Of a DNA stretch of 64,000 bases, positions 36,473 through 50,338 are shown in pieces. Numbering within the stretch: position 1 is the stretch's first letter; each line of letters starts with the position of its first letter. The stretch is from Skeletonema tropicum (Eukaryota; Bacillariophyta; Thalassiosirophyceae; Thalassiosirales; Thalassiosiraceae): the NCBI GenBank assembly GCA_037178625.1, contig JAWZXG010000045.1:1-64000 (forward strand). The letters run 5' to 3'. The translations under genes were made by a program, and so were the position numbers. The notes below the pieces were generated by a model. That model was not told where the DNA came from, did not search any database, and saw only the letters and a program-made list of their open reading frames with translations.

Positions 36473-37122
36473 TTATTGCATCGAATAATACGTATGCAAG
36501 AGACACGAATACGAGTATTGTGTATCGTAATGTTGAAGCTCCTTGTACATACGATCTTTCATCTTGTTTGTAATGATTTTATCAGCCTCCATCAACCTTT
36601 TCAGATCTGTATCAAAGAATAAAGCTTTTGCAATGCGCTTTAGTGTCACGTCCATTGGCCTATCCATTGCTGATTGCCTGATATATATATCTGGCCTTGG
36701 ATGATCCCAGGCTATTTCTCGTAGAGTTGGCACGATGGATTTATTCCCCCACCGGAACGATGATTGCAGCTTTTCCATTGATCGAATTGTGGCTCCACTC
36801 GCATGCAGTCCCGTGGCCCAAACAAACTCCTCCGCACTACTCCAACCTCCAACCCTTCCAAATTCACGTTTCCCTTCATATCTTCTCTTCCAATGGTCGT
36901 ATTAATGCGATGAGTGGTGATTTGGAAAGCTCTCGTCAAGCTCTATCGATTGGGCACACTACCAAGGCGAAATATCAATCCTTTGTCAATCGCCTCAACT
37001 CGAGAGGGGTCTAGAAAGTCATCCCCAGCGCCAAAGTCGGTCCAAAATTTTGAATTTTCAACAAAATGGACCATCTCCATCATCAAAACCATCAACATCA
37101 CTATTATCACCACGAAACACAT
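36473..37122 (-). pseudogene. Candidate gene A, unit 12: +4 allele and extra t
   Basis: The GCATGCAG allele is joined by an extra t (gatgattgcagc, ~36764) 40 bp away. Together they do not restore the frame. Confidence 0.32.
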
Positions 37123-38438
37123 AAGACCGGCGCAAATGAAAATATTGCCAGGGCAAATTTCGTCAGCACGCTTGGCGCTAGATATTTTTAAATTGCCCTC
37201 GTTCGACGATCGGGCGGGCTCTATGATGGGTTGATTGGTCGAAGATCCAAGACGCTTCGCTGAAGAACGATTCCTAGATCAGTGTGTGATCATGATTGGT
37301 TGGTACGGTGTGCATCATGGAAACAAACACAGTTCGGCCTCGCTACCGCTCACCCTCACACAACACACTTGGTGACAATCAGCGCCGTCAATGATTGGTT
37401 GGCACGATGGAGATCATGATCGGTTGGTACGATGTAGTGTGATGATGGAATGGTTGGTACGCGATGTAGTGTGATGATGTTTGGTTGGCACGATGAGGTT
37501 TAAGATTGTTGTTTGTTGTGAGGTGTTGGTACAATACCTGCGATGGGTGATAGGTTGGCACCGTTGGGGATTAGGATCGTAGATTGGGAGTCGAGTGTGG
37601 TCAGTGATGGATTGGCACGTTGTGTGGAATGATGAAGATGGAAGCGAGCCGACCGGAGGGAGGGGAGCTGACGGTGGATTGGGATTAATAGATGGACGGT
37701 TCATGTTCATGTGATGTTGGCCGAGCGGAGTCGAGGCCTGTTAAAGATGACGCCCCATTAAGTGGTCGTTCTTCAGCGAATCAGCGAAGCGTTCTTAGTC
37801 GGGGGCGAGGGCGACCCCTCCCTGAGCACCGTTTATTGATATTGTGGATCTTACAGCATTAAAGTATCTTATATCTTACAGCAGCATTAAAGTGGTCGCT
37901 TTTTTTGGATCTTCGACGTGCAAACTTTCTGGATGAGGCTGATCGATGCTTCTGTCTTTCGCGAGGCCCTTGGTCGAGCTGTGTTTATACATTTTGATAG
38001 TAATAATAGTACCAATCGATAGAGCTGGATGAGACGATTGTAACAGTGGTTAATTTGTCGAATTTGATGATTTGGACCCTAATGGTGACATCCTGGGTTC
38101 ACAGCCGAACTTGGCCCCGATAGATCACTTTCTTGCCCCGTTTTTGACCGAGACGATCTGTAAAAAGTCGTCCAATTAGGCTGATTATACGCCTCATCGA
38201 TAGAGCTGCTCAACAGCTTTCCAAAACGACACTTATAGCCCTCATTGGACTACTAGAACGGAAGATACCATACACAAGATACGGCCGTTGCATCATTGGG
38301 TACCTTGCTATTATTTGATACTTGAGCTTGAGTGGTTAAACGGAAGAAGTGAGAAGGTGGTGCCGGAAGCAAATCTGATGGCCATCTATCTCATCGGAAA
38401 AGTCCGCCCGCCAAGTGCAAAGTGCAACAATCAAAAAA

Positions 38439-39502
38439 TCAAGCAAAGAGCAAAGAGCCATCACCGAGTAGCATGTAGGATGTGCCGACAATTCGTCGTT
38501 GGTCGTTGGCTAAGCGTTGGATATGTTCGACACTGATGGGATCATTGATGACATCATTCCCCACGGATGCACCATCATTTGATTTGTGGCGATTTTTTGC
38601 CAAAGGCGGTACTAGTGGCTCTCCATTATTACTAACAACAACTTGTTGTCCACTTGACGAGGACGACAATGCCTCACGATAAAGTTGATGTATATCATTC
38701 GACAACTCCAAAAATTCCAGGACATGATCGGCAGTAATTCTCATATCATCTTCAAATGCCACAAAGAAATCATAAAATTGCAACTTATCCCGAAGCACAT
38801 ATCGATGTTGTCGACTTAATGCATGATCACCATGACTAATTGCCTGATCTGGCTTCGGACGATTCTTGTTATAAGTATTTTTGTAATAGAGAGGTATAGG
38901 CATCCTCCCACACTTCCAGTCCGACACCGCGGGGTAAGAGCGTCAATAATGATTTGTCGTCGATGTGGTGCTAGGACCTTGTACCCGAGGATTAGATAGA
39001 CATCCACTTGCCAGCCGCGAGATGTCATGGATGTGACCGAGTCAATGAGTGGTGGTAGCATGACGTGTTGTAGTCGATCAAAGCCGTGGGTGGTCCCTCT
39101 TGTTCCCTTGTCGTTATTCTACGAGAGATGTTGTAATTAGGAGTACTCGGAGTGGTGGCTGTGGCTGTGGCTGTGGCTTGTCACGCTGCTGTGATGTCGT
39201 CGATGATGAGGAAGATTTCTTTGCTCGGGCTCGCGATAGTATGCTCGGAATATCCCACGTCCAGTGATTTCGATCATTTCGATCGTATATATCCGCTCCG
39301 TCAATAAGGACATATCATGTGACGATTCTTCTGAAAGGAGGCGTCGGCGTCGGCGCTGCAGCTGTTGTTGTTGTTGTTGCTCTGGAGTGCGAGTGATACT
39401 GATGCGCTTAGTTTGAAGTATTGTGTAGCAACATAGCACAACAGCAGCAGCAGCGACGGATGCGAAGAAGATTATTGATGTGTCAAGTCTCGTCATTTTC
39501 AT
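38439..39502 (-). pseudogene. Gene B, unit 12: several frameshifts
   Basis: Single extra bases near 38900, 38936 and 39115, plus a changed tatccgctccgtc stretch near 39296, cut the gene into at least four frames. The piece carrying EDDM and the normal tail is open. All breaks are private to this unit. Confidence 0.55.
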
Positions 39503-39775
39503 TCTTTGATAGAAGGTACCACCGTGCTACATGGGCACGCTTCAACAATAGTCAATAGTATCGCAGCCTCTTGATGAGAGCGATGATTATGAGCTTAAGT
39601 AATGAATCTGCACCCACGTAAGTATGTACCATCACAAAGACATGCTTCATTCACTCAACCAACAAATCCAACTCAAACCTGCCTTCATTGACGAACGGTA
39701 CCCAAATACGCAATGAATGTTGCTTACTTCAAGAGAGTGAAAGAGAATCATCATGTTGTTACACTGAATACTTAT

Positions 39776-40430
39776 TTATTGCATCGAATAATACGTATGC
39801 AAGAGACACGAATACGAGTATTGTGTATCGTAATGTTGAAGCTCCTTGTACATACGATCTTTCATCTTGTTTGTAATGATTTTATCAGCCTCCATCAACC
39901 TTTTCAGATCTGTATCAAAGAATAAAGCTTTTGCAATGCGCTTTAGTGTCACGTCCATTGGCCTATCCATTGCTGATTGCCTGATATATATATCTGGCCT
40001 TGGATGATCCCAGGCTATTTCTCGTAGAGTTGGCACGATGGATTTATTCCCCCACCGGAACGATGATGCAGCTTTTCCATTGAATCGAATTGTGGCTCCA
40101 CTCGCATGCAGTCCCGTGGCCCAAACAAACTCCTCCGCACTACTCCAACCTCCAACCCTTCCAAATTCACGTTTCCCTTCATTATCTTCTCTTCCAATGG
40201 TCGTATTAATGCGATGAGTGGTGATTTGGAAAGCTCTCGTCAAGCTCTATCGATTGGGCACACACTACCAAGGCGAAATATCAATCCTTTGTCAATCGCC
40301 TCAACTCGAGAGGGGTCTAGAAAGTCATCCCCAGCGCCAAAGTCGGTCCAAAATTTTGAATTTTCAACAAAAAATGGACCATCTCCATCATCAAAACCAT
40401 CAACATCACTATTATCACCACGAAACACAT
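39776..40430 (-). pseudogene. Candidate gene A, unit 13: five small indels
   Basis: GCATGCAG plus extra bases near 40083, 40181, 40260 and 40371. Three of these partly cancel, so most of the second stretch reads open with a recoded middle. Confidence 0.3.
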
Positions 40431-41748
40431 AAGACCGGCGCAAATGAAAATATTGCCAGGGCAAATTTCGTCAGCACGCTTGGCGCTAGATATTTTTAAA
40501 TTGCCCTCGTTCGACGATCGGGCGGGCTCTATGATGGGTTGATTGGTCGAAGATCCAAGACGCTTCGCTGAAGAACGATTCCTAGATCAGTGTGTGATCA
40601 TGATTGGTTGGTACGGTGTGCATCATGGAAACAAACACAGTTCGGCCTCGCTACCGCTCACCCTCACACAACACACTTGGTGACAATCAGCGCCGTTCAA
40701 TGATTGGTTGGCACGATGGAGATCATGATCGGTTGGTACGATGTAGTGTGATGATGGAATGGTTGGTACGATGTAGTGTGATGATGTTTGGTTGGCACGA
40801 TGAGGTTTAAGATTGTTGTTTGTTGTGAGGTGTTGGTACAATACCTGCGATGGGTGATAGGTTGGCACGTTGGGGATTAGGATCGTAGATTGGGAGTCGA
40901 GTGTGGTCAGTGATGGATTGGCACGTTGTGTGGAATGATGAAGATGGAAGCGAGCCGACCGGAGGGAGGGGAGCTGACGGTGGATTGGGATTAATAGATG
41001 GACGGTTCATGTTCATGTGATGTTGGCCGAGCGGAGTCGAGGCCTGTTAAAGATGACGCCCCATTAAGTGGTCGTTCTTCAGCGAATCAGCGAAGCGTTC
41101 TTAGTCGGGGCGAGGGCGACCCTCCCCTGAGCACCGTTTATTGATATTGTGGATCTTACAGCATTAAAGTATCTTATATCTTACAGCATTAAAGTGGTCG
41201 CTTTTTTTGGATCTTCGACGTGCAAACTTTCTGGATGAGGCTGATCGATGCTTCTGTCTTTCGCGAGGCCCTTGGTCGAGCTGTGTTTATACATTTTGAT
41301 AGTAATAATAGTACCAATCGATAGGAGCTGGATGAGGACGATTGTAACAGTGTTAATTTGTCGAATTTGATGAATTTGGACCCTAATGGTGACAACATCC
41401 TGGGTTCACAGCCGAACTTGGCCCCGATAGATCACTTTCTTGCCCCGTTTTTTGACCGAGACGATCTGTAAAAAGTCGTCCAATTAGGCTGATTAATACG
41501 CCTCATCGATAGAGCTGCTCAACAGCTTTCCAAAACGACACTTATAGCCCTCATTGGACTACTAGAACGGAAGATACCATACACAAGATACGGCCGTTGC
41601 ATCATTGGGTACCTTGCTATTATTTGATACTTGAGCTTGAGTGGTTAAACGGAAGAAGTGAGAAGGTGGTGCCGGAAGCAAATCTGATGGCCATCTATCT
41701 CATCGGAAAAAGTCCGCCCGCCAAGTGCAAAGTGCAACAATCAAAAAA

Positions 41749-42814
41749 TCAAGCAAAGAGCAAAGAGCCATCACCGAGTAGCATGTAGGATGTGCCGACA
41801 ATTCGTCGTTGGTCGTTGGCTAAGCGTTGGATATGTTCGACACTGATGGGATCATTGATGACATCATTCCCCACGGATGCACCATCATTTGATTTGTGGC
41901 GATTTTTTGCCAAAGGCGGTACTAGTGGCTCTCCATTATTACTAACAACAACTTGTTGTCCACTTGACGAGGACCAATGCCTCACGATAAAGTTGATGTA
42001 TATCATTCGACAACTCCAAAAATTCCAAGGACATGATCGGCAGTAATTCTCATATCATCTTCAAATGCCACAAAGAAATTCATAAAATTGCAACTTATCC
42101 CGAAGCACATATCGATGTTGTCGACTTAATGCATGATCACCATGACTAATTGCCTGATCTGGCTTCGGACGATTCTTGTTATAAGTATTTTTGTAATAGA
42201 GAGGTATAGCATCCTCCCACACTTCCAGTCCGACACCGCGGGGTAGAGCGTCAATAATGATTTGTCGTCGATGTGGTGCTAGGACCTTGTACCCGAGGAT
42301 TAGATAGACATCCACTTGCCAGCCGCGAGATGTCATGGATGTGACCGAGTCAATGAGTGGTGGTAGCATGACGTGTTGTAGTCGATCAAAGCCGTGGGTG
42401 GTCCCTCTTGTTCCCTTGTCGTATTCTACGAGAGATGTTGTAATTAGGAGTACTCGGAGTGTGGTGTGGCTGTGGCTGTGGCTGTGGCTTGTCACGCTGC
42501 TGTGATGTCGTCGATGATGAGGAAGATTTCTTTGCTCGGGCTCGCGATAGTATGCTCGGAATATCCCACGTCCAGTGATTTCGATCATTTCGATCGTATA
42601 TATCCGTGCTCGTCAATAAGGACATATCATGTGACGATTCTTCTGAAAGGAGGCGTCGGCGTCGGCGCTGCAGCTGTTGTTGTTGTTGTTGCTCTGGAGT
42701 GCGAGTGATACTGATGCGCTTAGTTTGAAGTATTGTGTAGCAACATAGCACAACAGCAGCAGCAGCGACGGATGCGAAGAAGATTATTGATGTGTCAAGT
42801 CTCGTCATTTTCAT
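41749..42814 (-). pseudogene. Gene B, unit 13: several frameshifts
   Basis: Breaks include an extra a near 42028, an extra t near 42080 and a rearranged gtggtgtggctg stretch near 42460 at the Pro-Gln run. A 3-bp loss (gacgac to gac, ~41974) is in frame. The core between GWQVDVYLILGY and VLRDKLQ stays open. Confidence 0.55.
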
Positions 42815-43088
42815 TCTTTGATAGAAGTACCACCGTGCTACATGGGCAACGCTTCAACAATAGTCAATAGTATCGCAAGCCTCTTGATGAGAGCGATGAT
42901 TATGAGCTTAAGTAATGAATCTGCACCCACGTAAGTATGTACCATCACAAAGACATGCTTCATTCACTCAACCAACAAATCCAACTCAAACCTGCCTTCA
43001 TTGACGAACGGTACCCAAATACGCAATGAATGTTGCTTACTTCAAGAGAGTGAAAGAGAATCATCATGTTGTTACACTGAATACTTAT

Positions 43089-43736
43089 TTATTGCATCGA
43101 ATAATACGTATGCAAGAGACACGAATACGAGTATTGTGTATCGTAATGTTGAAGCTCCTTGTACATACGATCTTTCATCTTGTTTGTAATGATTTTATCA
43201 GCCTCCATCAACCTTTTCAGATCTGTATCAAAGAATAAAGCTTTTGCAATGCGCTTTAGTGTCACGTCCATTGGCCTATCCATTGCTGATTGCCTGATAT
43301 ATATATCTGGCCTTGGATGATCCCAGGCTATTTCTCGTAGAGTTGGCACGATGGATTTATTCCCCCACCGGAACGATGATGCAGCTTTTCCATTGATCGA
43401 ATTGTGGCTCCACTCGCAGTCCCGTGGCCCAAACAAACTCCTCCGCACTACTCCAACCTCCAACCCTTCCAAATTCACGTTTCCCTTCATATCTTCTCTT
43501 CCAATGGTCGTATTAATGCGATGAGTGGTGATTTGGAAAGCTCTCGTCAAGCTCTATCGATTGGGCACACTACCAAGGCGAAATAATCAATCCTTTGTCA
43601 ATCGCCTCAACTCGAGAGGGGTCTAGAAAGTCATCCCCAGCGCCAAAGTCGGTCCAAAATTTTTGAATTTTCAACAAAATGGACCATCTCCATCATCAAA
43701 ACCAATCAACATCACTATTATCACCACGAAACACAT
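43089..43736 (-). pseudogene. Candidate gene A, unit 14: second stretch open, first broken
   Basis: GCAG allele with an open C-terminal stretch. Extra single bases near 43584, 43663 and 43704 fall in the first stretch and break it. Confidence 0.32.
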
Positions 43737-45056
43737 AAGACCGGCGCAAATGAAAATATTGCCAGGGGCAAATTTCGTCAGCACGCTTGGCGCTAGATAT
43801 TTTTAAATTGCCCTCGTTCGACGATCGGGCGGGCTCTATGATGGGTTGATTGGTCGAAGATCCAAGACGCTTCGCTGAAGAACGATTCCTAGATCAGTGT
43901 GTGATCATGATTGGTTGGTACGGTGTGCATCATGGAAACAAACACAGTTCGGCCTCGCTACCGCTCACCCTCACACAACACACTTGGTGACAATCAGCGC
44001 CGTCAATGATTGGTTGGCACGATGGAGATCATGATCGGTTGGTACGATGTAGTGTGATGATGGAATGGTTGGTACGATGTAGTGTGATGATGTTTGGTTG
44101 GCACGATGAGGTTTAAGATTGTTGTTTGTTGTGAGGTGTTGGTACAATACCTGCGATGGGTGATAGGTTGGCACGTTGGGGATTAGGATCGTAGATTGGG
44201 AGTCGAGTGTGGTCAGTGATGGATTGGCACGTTGTGTGGAATGATGAAGATGGAAGCGAGCCGACCGGAGGGAGGGGAGCTGACGGTGGATTGGGATTAA
44301 TAGATGGACGGTTCATGTTCATGTGATGTTGGCCGAGCGGAGTCGAGGCCTGTTAAAGATGACGCCCATTTAAGTGGTCGTTCTTCAGCGAATCAGCGAA
44401 GCGTTCTTAGTCGGGGGCGAGGGCGACCCCTCCCTGAGCACCGTTTATTGATATTGTGGATCTTACAGCATTAAAGTATCTTATATCTTACAGCATTAAA
44501 GTGGTCGCTTTTTTTTTGGATCTTCGACGTGCAAACTTTCTGGATGAGGCTGATCGATGCTTCTGTCTTTCGCGAGGCCCTTGGTCGAGCTGTGTTTATA
44601 CATTTTGATAGTAATAATAGTACCAATCGATAGAGCTGGATGAGACGACGATTGTAACAGTGGTTAATTTGTCGAATTTGATGATTTGGACCCTAATGGT
44701 GACATCCTGGGTTCACAGCCGAACTTGGCCCCGATAGATCACTTTCTTGCCCCGTTTTTGACCGAGACGATCTGTAAAAAGTCGTCCAATTAGGCTGATT
44801 ATACGCCTCATCGATAGAGCTGCTCAACAGCTTTCCAAAACGACACTTAATAGCCCTCATTGGACTACTAGAACGGAAGATACCATACACAAGATACGGC
44901 CGTTGCATCATTGGGTACCTTGCTATTATTTGAATACTTGAGCTTGAGTGGTTAAACGGAAGAAGTGAGAAGGTGGTGCCGGAAGCAAATCTGATGGCCA
45001 TCTATCTCATCGGAAAAAAGTCCGCCCGCCAAGTGCAAAGTGCAACAATCAAAAAA

Positions 45057-46123
45057 TCAAGCAAAGAGCAAAGAGCCATCACCGAGTAGCATGTAGGATG
45101 TGCCGACAATTCGTCGTTGGTCGTTGGCTTAAGCGTTGGATATGTTCGACACTGATGGATCATTGATGACATCATTCCCCACGGATGCACCATCATTTGA
45201 TTTGTGGCGATTTTTTGCCAAAGGCGGTACTAGTGGCTCTCCATTATTACTAACAACAAACTTGTTGTCCACTTGACGAGGACGACAATGCCTCACGATA
45301 AAGTTGATGTATATCATTCGACAACTCCAAAAATTCCCCAGGACATGATCGGCAGTAATTCTCATATCATCTTCAAATGCCACAAAGAAATCATAAAATT
45401 GCAACTTATCCCGAAGCACATATCGATGTTGTCGACTTAATGCATGATCACCATGACTAATTGCCTGATCTGGCTTCGGACGATTCTTGTTATAAGTATT
45501 TTTGTAATAGAGAGGTATAGCATCCTCCCACACACTTCCAGTCCGACACCGCGGGGTAGAGCGTCAATAATGATTTGTCGTCGATGTGGTGCTAGGACCT
45601 TGTACCCGAGGATTAGATAGACATCCACTTGCCAGCCGCGAGATGTCATGGATGTGACCGAGTCAATGAGTGGTGGTAGCATGACGTGTTGTAGTCGATC
45701 AAAGCCGTGGGTGGTCCCTCTTGTTCCCTTGTCGTATTCTACGAGAGATGTTGTAATTAGGAGTACTCGGAGTGGTGGCTGTGGCTGTGGCTGTGGCTTG
45801 TCACGCTGCTGTGATGTCGTCGATGATGAGGAAGATTTCTTTGCTCGGGCTCGCGATAGTATGCTCGGAATATCCCACGTCCAGTGATTTCGATCATTTC
45901 GATCGTATATATCCGTGCTCGTCAATAAGGACATATCATGTGACGATTCTTCTGAAAGGAGGCGTCGGCGTCGGCGCTGCAGCTGTTGTTGTTGTTGTTG
46001 CTCTGGAGTGCGAGTGATACTGATGCGCTTAGTTTGAAGTATTGTGTAGCAACATAGCACAACAGCAGCAGCAGCGACGGATGCGAAGAAGATTATTGAT
46101 GTGTCAAGTCTCGTCATTTTCAT
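45057..46123 (-). pseudogene. Gene B, unit 14: several frameshifts, upstream ATG gained
   Basis: Breaks are a 2-bp insertion near 45535 and further small indels near 45129, 45157, 45259 and 45336. Loss of one a near 46167 joins the upstream sequence so that a true ATG appears 16 codons before the usual start, which would lengthen the cytosolic tail by a basic stretch. Confidence 0.55.
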
Positions 46124-46394
46124 TCTTTGATAGAAGTACCACCGTGCTACATGGGCACGCTTCAACATAGTCAATAGTATCGCAGCCTCTTGATGAGAGC
46201 GATGATTATGAGCTTAAGTAATGAATCTGCACCCACGTAAGTATGTACCATCACAAAGACATGCTTCATTCACTCAACCAACAAATCCAACTCAAACCTG
46301 CCTTCATTGACGAACGGTACCCAAATACGCAATGAATGTTGCTTACTTCAAGAGAGTGAAAGAGAATCATCATGTTGTTACACTGAATACTTAT

Positions 46395-47041
46395 TTATTG
46401 CATCGAATAATACGTATGCAAGAGACACGAATACGAGTATTGTGTATCGTAATGTTGAAGCTCCTTGTACATACGATCTTTCATCTTGTTTGTAATGATT
46501 TTATCAGCCTCCATCAACCTTTTCAGATCTGTATCAAAGAATAAAGCTTTTGCAATGCGCTTTAGTGTCACGTCCATTGGCCTATCCATTGCTGATTGCC
46601 TGATATATATATCTGGCCTTGGATGATCCCAGGCTATTTCTCGTAGAGTTGGCACGATGGATTTATTCCCCCACCGGAACGATGATGCAGCTTTTCCATT
46701 GATCGAATTGTGGCTCCACTCGCAGTCCCGTGGCCCAAACAAACTCCTCCGCACTACTCCAACCTCCAACCCTTCCAAATTCACGTTTCCCTTCATATCT
46801 TCTCTTCCAATGGTCGTATTAATGCGATGAGTGGTGATTTGGAAAGCTCTCGTCAAGCTCTATCGATTGGGCACACTACCAAGGCGAAATATCAATCCTT
46901 TGTCAATCGCCTCAACTCGAGAGAGGGGTCTAGAAAGTCATCCCCAGCGCCAAAGTCGGTCCAAAATTTTGAATTTTCAACAAAATGGACCATCTCCATC
47001 ATCAAAACCATCAACATCACTATTATCACCACGAAACACAT
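46395..47041 (-). pseudogene. Candidate gene A, unit 15: 2-bp insertion in first stretch
   Basis: GCAG allele with an open C-terminal stretch. A duplicated ga near 46921 shifts the acidic region of the first stretch. Confidence 0.33.
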
Positions 47042-48355
47042 AAGACCGGCGCAAATGAAAATATTGCCAGGGCAAATTTCGTCAGCACGCTTGGCGCTAG
47101 ATATTTTTAAATTGCCCTCGTTCGACGATCGGGCGGGCTCTATGATGGGTTGATTGGTCGAAGATCCAAGACGCTTCGCTGAAGAACGATTCCTAGATCA
47201 GTGTGTGAATCATGATTGGTTGGTACGGTGTGCATCATGGAAACAAACACAGTTCGGCCTCGCTACCGCTCACCCTCACACAACACACTTGGTGACAATC
47301 AGCGCCGTCAATGATTGGTTGGCACGATGGAGATCATGATCGGTTGGTACGATGTAGTGTGATGATGGAATGGTTGGTACGATGTAGTGTGATGATGTTT
47401 GGTTGGCACGATGAGGTTTAAGATTGTTGTTTGTTGTGAGGTGTTGGTACAATACCTGCGATGGGTGATAGGTTGGCACGTTGGGGATTAGGATCGTAGA
47501 TTGGGAGTCGAGTGTGGTCAGTGATGGATTGGCACGTTGTGTGGAATGATGAAGATGGAAGCGAGCCGACCGGAGGGAGGGGAGCTGACGGTGGATTGGG
47601 ATTAATAGATGGACGGTTCATGTTCATGTGATGTTGGCCGAGCGGAGTCGAGGCCTGTTAAAGATGACGCCCCATTAAGTGGTCGTTCTTCAGCGAATCA
47701 GCGAAGCGTTCTTAGTCGGGGGCGAGGGCGACCCCTCCCTGAGAGCACCGTTTATTGATATTGTGGATCTTACAGCATTAAAGTATCTTATATCTTACAG
47801 CATTAAAGTGGTCGCTTTTTTTGGATCTTCGACGTGCAAACTTTCTGGATGAGGCTGATCGATGCTTCTGTCTTTCGCGAGGCCCTTGGTCGAGCTGTGT
47901 TTATACATTTTGATAGTAATAATAGTACCAATCGATAGAGCTGGATGAGACGATTGTAACAGTGGTTAATTTGTCGAATTTGATGATTTGGACCCTAATG
48001 GTGACATCCTGGGTTCACAGCCGAACTTGGCCCCGATAGATCACTTTCTTGCCCCGTTTTTGACCGAGACGATCTGTAAAAAGTCGTCCAATTAGGCTGA
48101 TTATACGCCTCATCGATAGAGCTGCTCAACAGCTTTCCAAAACGACACTTATAGCCCTCATTGGACTACTAGAACGGAAGATACCATACACAAGATACGG
48201 CCGTTGCATCATTGGGTACCTTGCTATTATTTGATACTTGAGCTTGAGTGGTTAAACGGAAGAAGTGAGAAGGTGGTGCCGGAAGCAAATCTGATGGCCA
48301 TCTATCTCATCGGAAAAAGTCCGCCCGCCAAGTGCAAAGTGCAACAATCAAAAAA

Positions 48356-49417
48356 TCAAGCAAAGAGCAAAGAGCCATCACCGAGTAGCATGTAGGATGT
48401 GCCGACAATTCGTCGTTGGTCGTTGGCTAAGCGTTGGATATGTTCGACACTGATGGGATCATTGATGACATCATTCCCCACGGATGCACCATCATTTGAT
48501 TTGTGGCGATTTTTTGCCAAAGGCGGTACTAGTGGCTCTCCATTATTACTAACAACAACTTGTTGTCCACTTGACGAGGACGACAATGCCTCACGATAAA
48601 GTTGATGTATATCATTCGACAACTCCAAAAATTCCAGGACATGATCGGCAGTAATTCTCATATCATCTTCAAATGCCACAAAGAAATCATAAAATTGCAA
48701 CTTATCCCGAAGCACATATCGATGTTGTCGACTTAATGCATGATCACCATGACTAATTGCCTGATCTGGCTTCGGACGATTCTTGTTATAAGTATTTTTG
48801 TAATAGAGAGGTATAGCATCCTCCCACACTTCCAGTCCGACACCGCGGGGTAGAGCGTCAATAATGATTTGTCGTCGATGTGGTGCTAGGACCTTGTACC
48901 CGAGGATTAGATAGACATCCACTTGCCAGCCGCGAGATGTCATGGATGTGACCGAGTCAATGAGTGGTGGTAGCATGACGTGTTGTAGTCGATCAAAGCC
49001 GTGGGTGGTCCCTCTTGTTCCCTTGTCGTATTCTACGAGAGATGTTGTAATTAGGAGTACTCGGAGTGGTGGCTGTGGCTGTGGCTGTGGCTTGTCACGC
49101 TGCTGTGATGTCGTCGATGATGAGGAAGATTTCTTTGCTCGGGCTCGCGATAGTATGCTCGGAATATCCCACGTCCAGTGATTTCGATCATTTCGATCGT
49201 ATATATCCGTGCTCGTCAATAAGGACATATCATGTGACGATTCTTCTGAAAGGAGGCGTCGGCGTCGGCGCTGCAGCTGTTGTTGTTGTTGTTGCTCTGG
49301 AGTGCGAGTGATACTGATGCGCTTAGTTTGAAGTATTGTGTAGCAACATAGCACAACAGCAGCAGCAGCGACGGATGCGAAGAAGATTATTGATGTGTCA
49401 AGTCTCGTCATTTTCAT
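48356..49417 (-). CDS. Gene B, unit 15: intact, consensus allele
   Basis: 353 codons, consensus protein. It stands isolated between damaged copies in unit 14 and the tail-shifted copy in unit 16. Confidence 0.67.
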   Translation of the reverse strand: MKMTRLDTSIIFFASVAAAAVVLCCYTILQTKRISITRTPEQQQQQQLQRRRRRLLSEESSHDMSLLTSTDIYDRNDRNHWTWDIPSILSRARAKKSSSSSTTSQQRDKPQPQPQPPLRVLLITTSLVEYDKGTRGTTHGFDRLQHVMLPPLIDSVTSMTSRGWQVDVYLILGYKVLAPHRRQIIIDALPRGVGLEVWEDAIPLYYKNTYNKNRPKPDQAISHGDHALSRQHRYVLRDKLQFYDFFVAFEDDMRITADHVLEFLELSNDIHQLYREALSSSSSGQQVVVSNNGEPLVPPLAKNRHKSNDGASVGNDVINDPISVEHIQRLANDQRRIVGTSYMLLGDGSLLFA

Positions 49418-49689
49418 TCTTTGATAGAAGTACCACCGTGCTACATGGGCACGCTTCAACAATAGTCAATAGTATCGCAGCCTCTTGATGAGAGCGATGA
49501 TTATGAGCTTAAGTAATGAATCTGCACCCACGTAAGTATGTACCATCACAAAGACATGCTTCATTCACTCAACCAACAAATCCAACTCAAACCTGCCTTC
49601 ATTGACGAACGGTACCCAAATACGCAATGAATGTTGCTTACTTCAAGAGAGTGAAAGAGAATCATCATGTTGTTACACTGAATACTTAT

Positions 49690-50338
49690 TTATTGCATCG
49701 AATAATACGTATGCAAGAGACACGAATACGAGTATTGTGTATCGTAATGTTGAAGCTCCTTGTACATACGATCTTTCATCTTGTTTGTAATGATTTTATC
49801 AGCCTCCATCAACCTTTTCAGATCTGTATCAAAGAATAAAGCTTTTGCAATGCGCTTTAGTGTCACGTCCATTGGCCTATCCATTGCTGATTGCCTGATA
49901 TATATATCTGGCCTTGGATGATCCCAGGCTATTTCTCGTAGAGTTGGCACGATGGATTTATTCCCCCACCGGAACGATGATGCAGCTTTTCCATTGATCG
50001 AATTGTGGCTCCACTCGCATGCAGTCCCGTGGCCCAAACAAACTCCTCCGCACTACTCCAACCTCCAACCCTTCCAAATTCACGTTTCCCTTCATATCTT
50101 CTCTTCCAATGGTCGTATTAATGCGATGAGTGGTGATTTGGAAAGCTCTCGTCAAGCTCTATCGATTGGGCACACTACCAAGGCGAAATATCAATCCTTT
50201 GTCAATCGCCTCAACTCGAGAGGGGTCTAGAAAGTCATCCCCAGCGCCAAAGTCGGTCCAAAATTTTGAATTTTCAACAAAATGGACCATCTCCATCATC
50301 AAAACCATCAACATCACTATTATCACCACGAAACACAT
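49690..50338 (-). pseudogene. Candidate gene A, unit 16: +4 allele only
   Basis: A single GCATGCAG frameshift, as in units 6 and 10. Confidence 0.33.

Larger units (their letters stand above)
36266..39568 (-). repeat. Array unit 12 (3303 bp)
   Basis: GCATGCAG allele. It is rich in private one-base insertions, for example near 36764, 37561, 38900, 38936, 39115 and 39516. Confidence 0.95.
39569..42881 (-). repeat. Array unit 13 (3313 bp)
   Basis: GCATGCAG allele. It is the longest unit, with the densest scatter of private small insertions across coding and non-coding parts alike. Confidence 0.95.
42882..46187 (-). repeat. Array unit 14 (3306 bp)
   Basis: GCAG allele. Many private indels. Loss of one a near 46167 removes the stop upstream of gene B. 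Confidence 0.95.
46188..49482 (-). repeat. Array unit 15 (3295 bp)
   Basis: GCAG allele, a 2-bp duplication (gaga) near 46921 and an extra ag near 47743. Gene B is uninterrupted. Confidence 0.95.
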
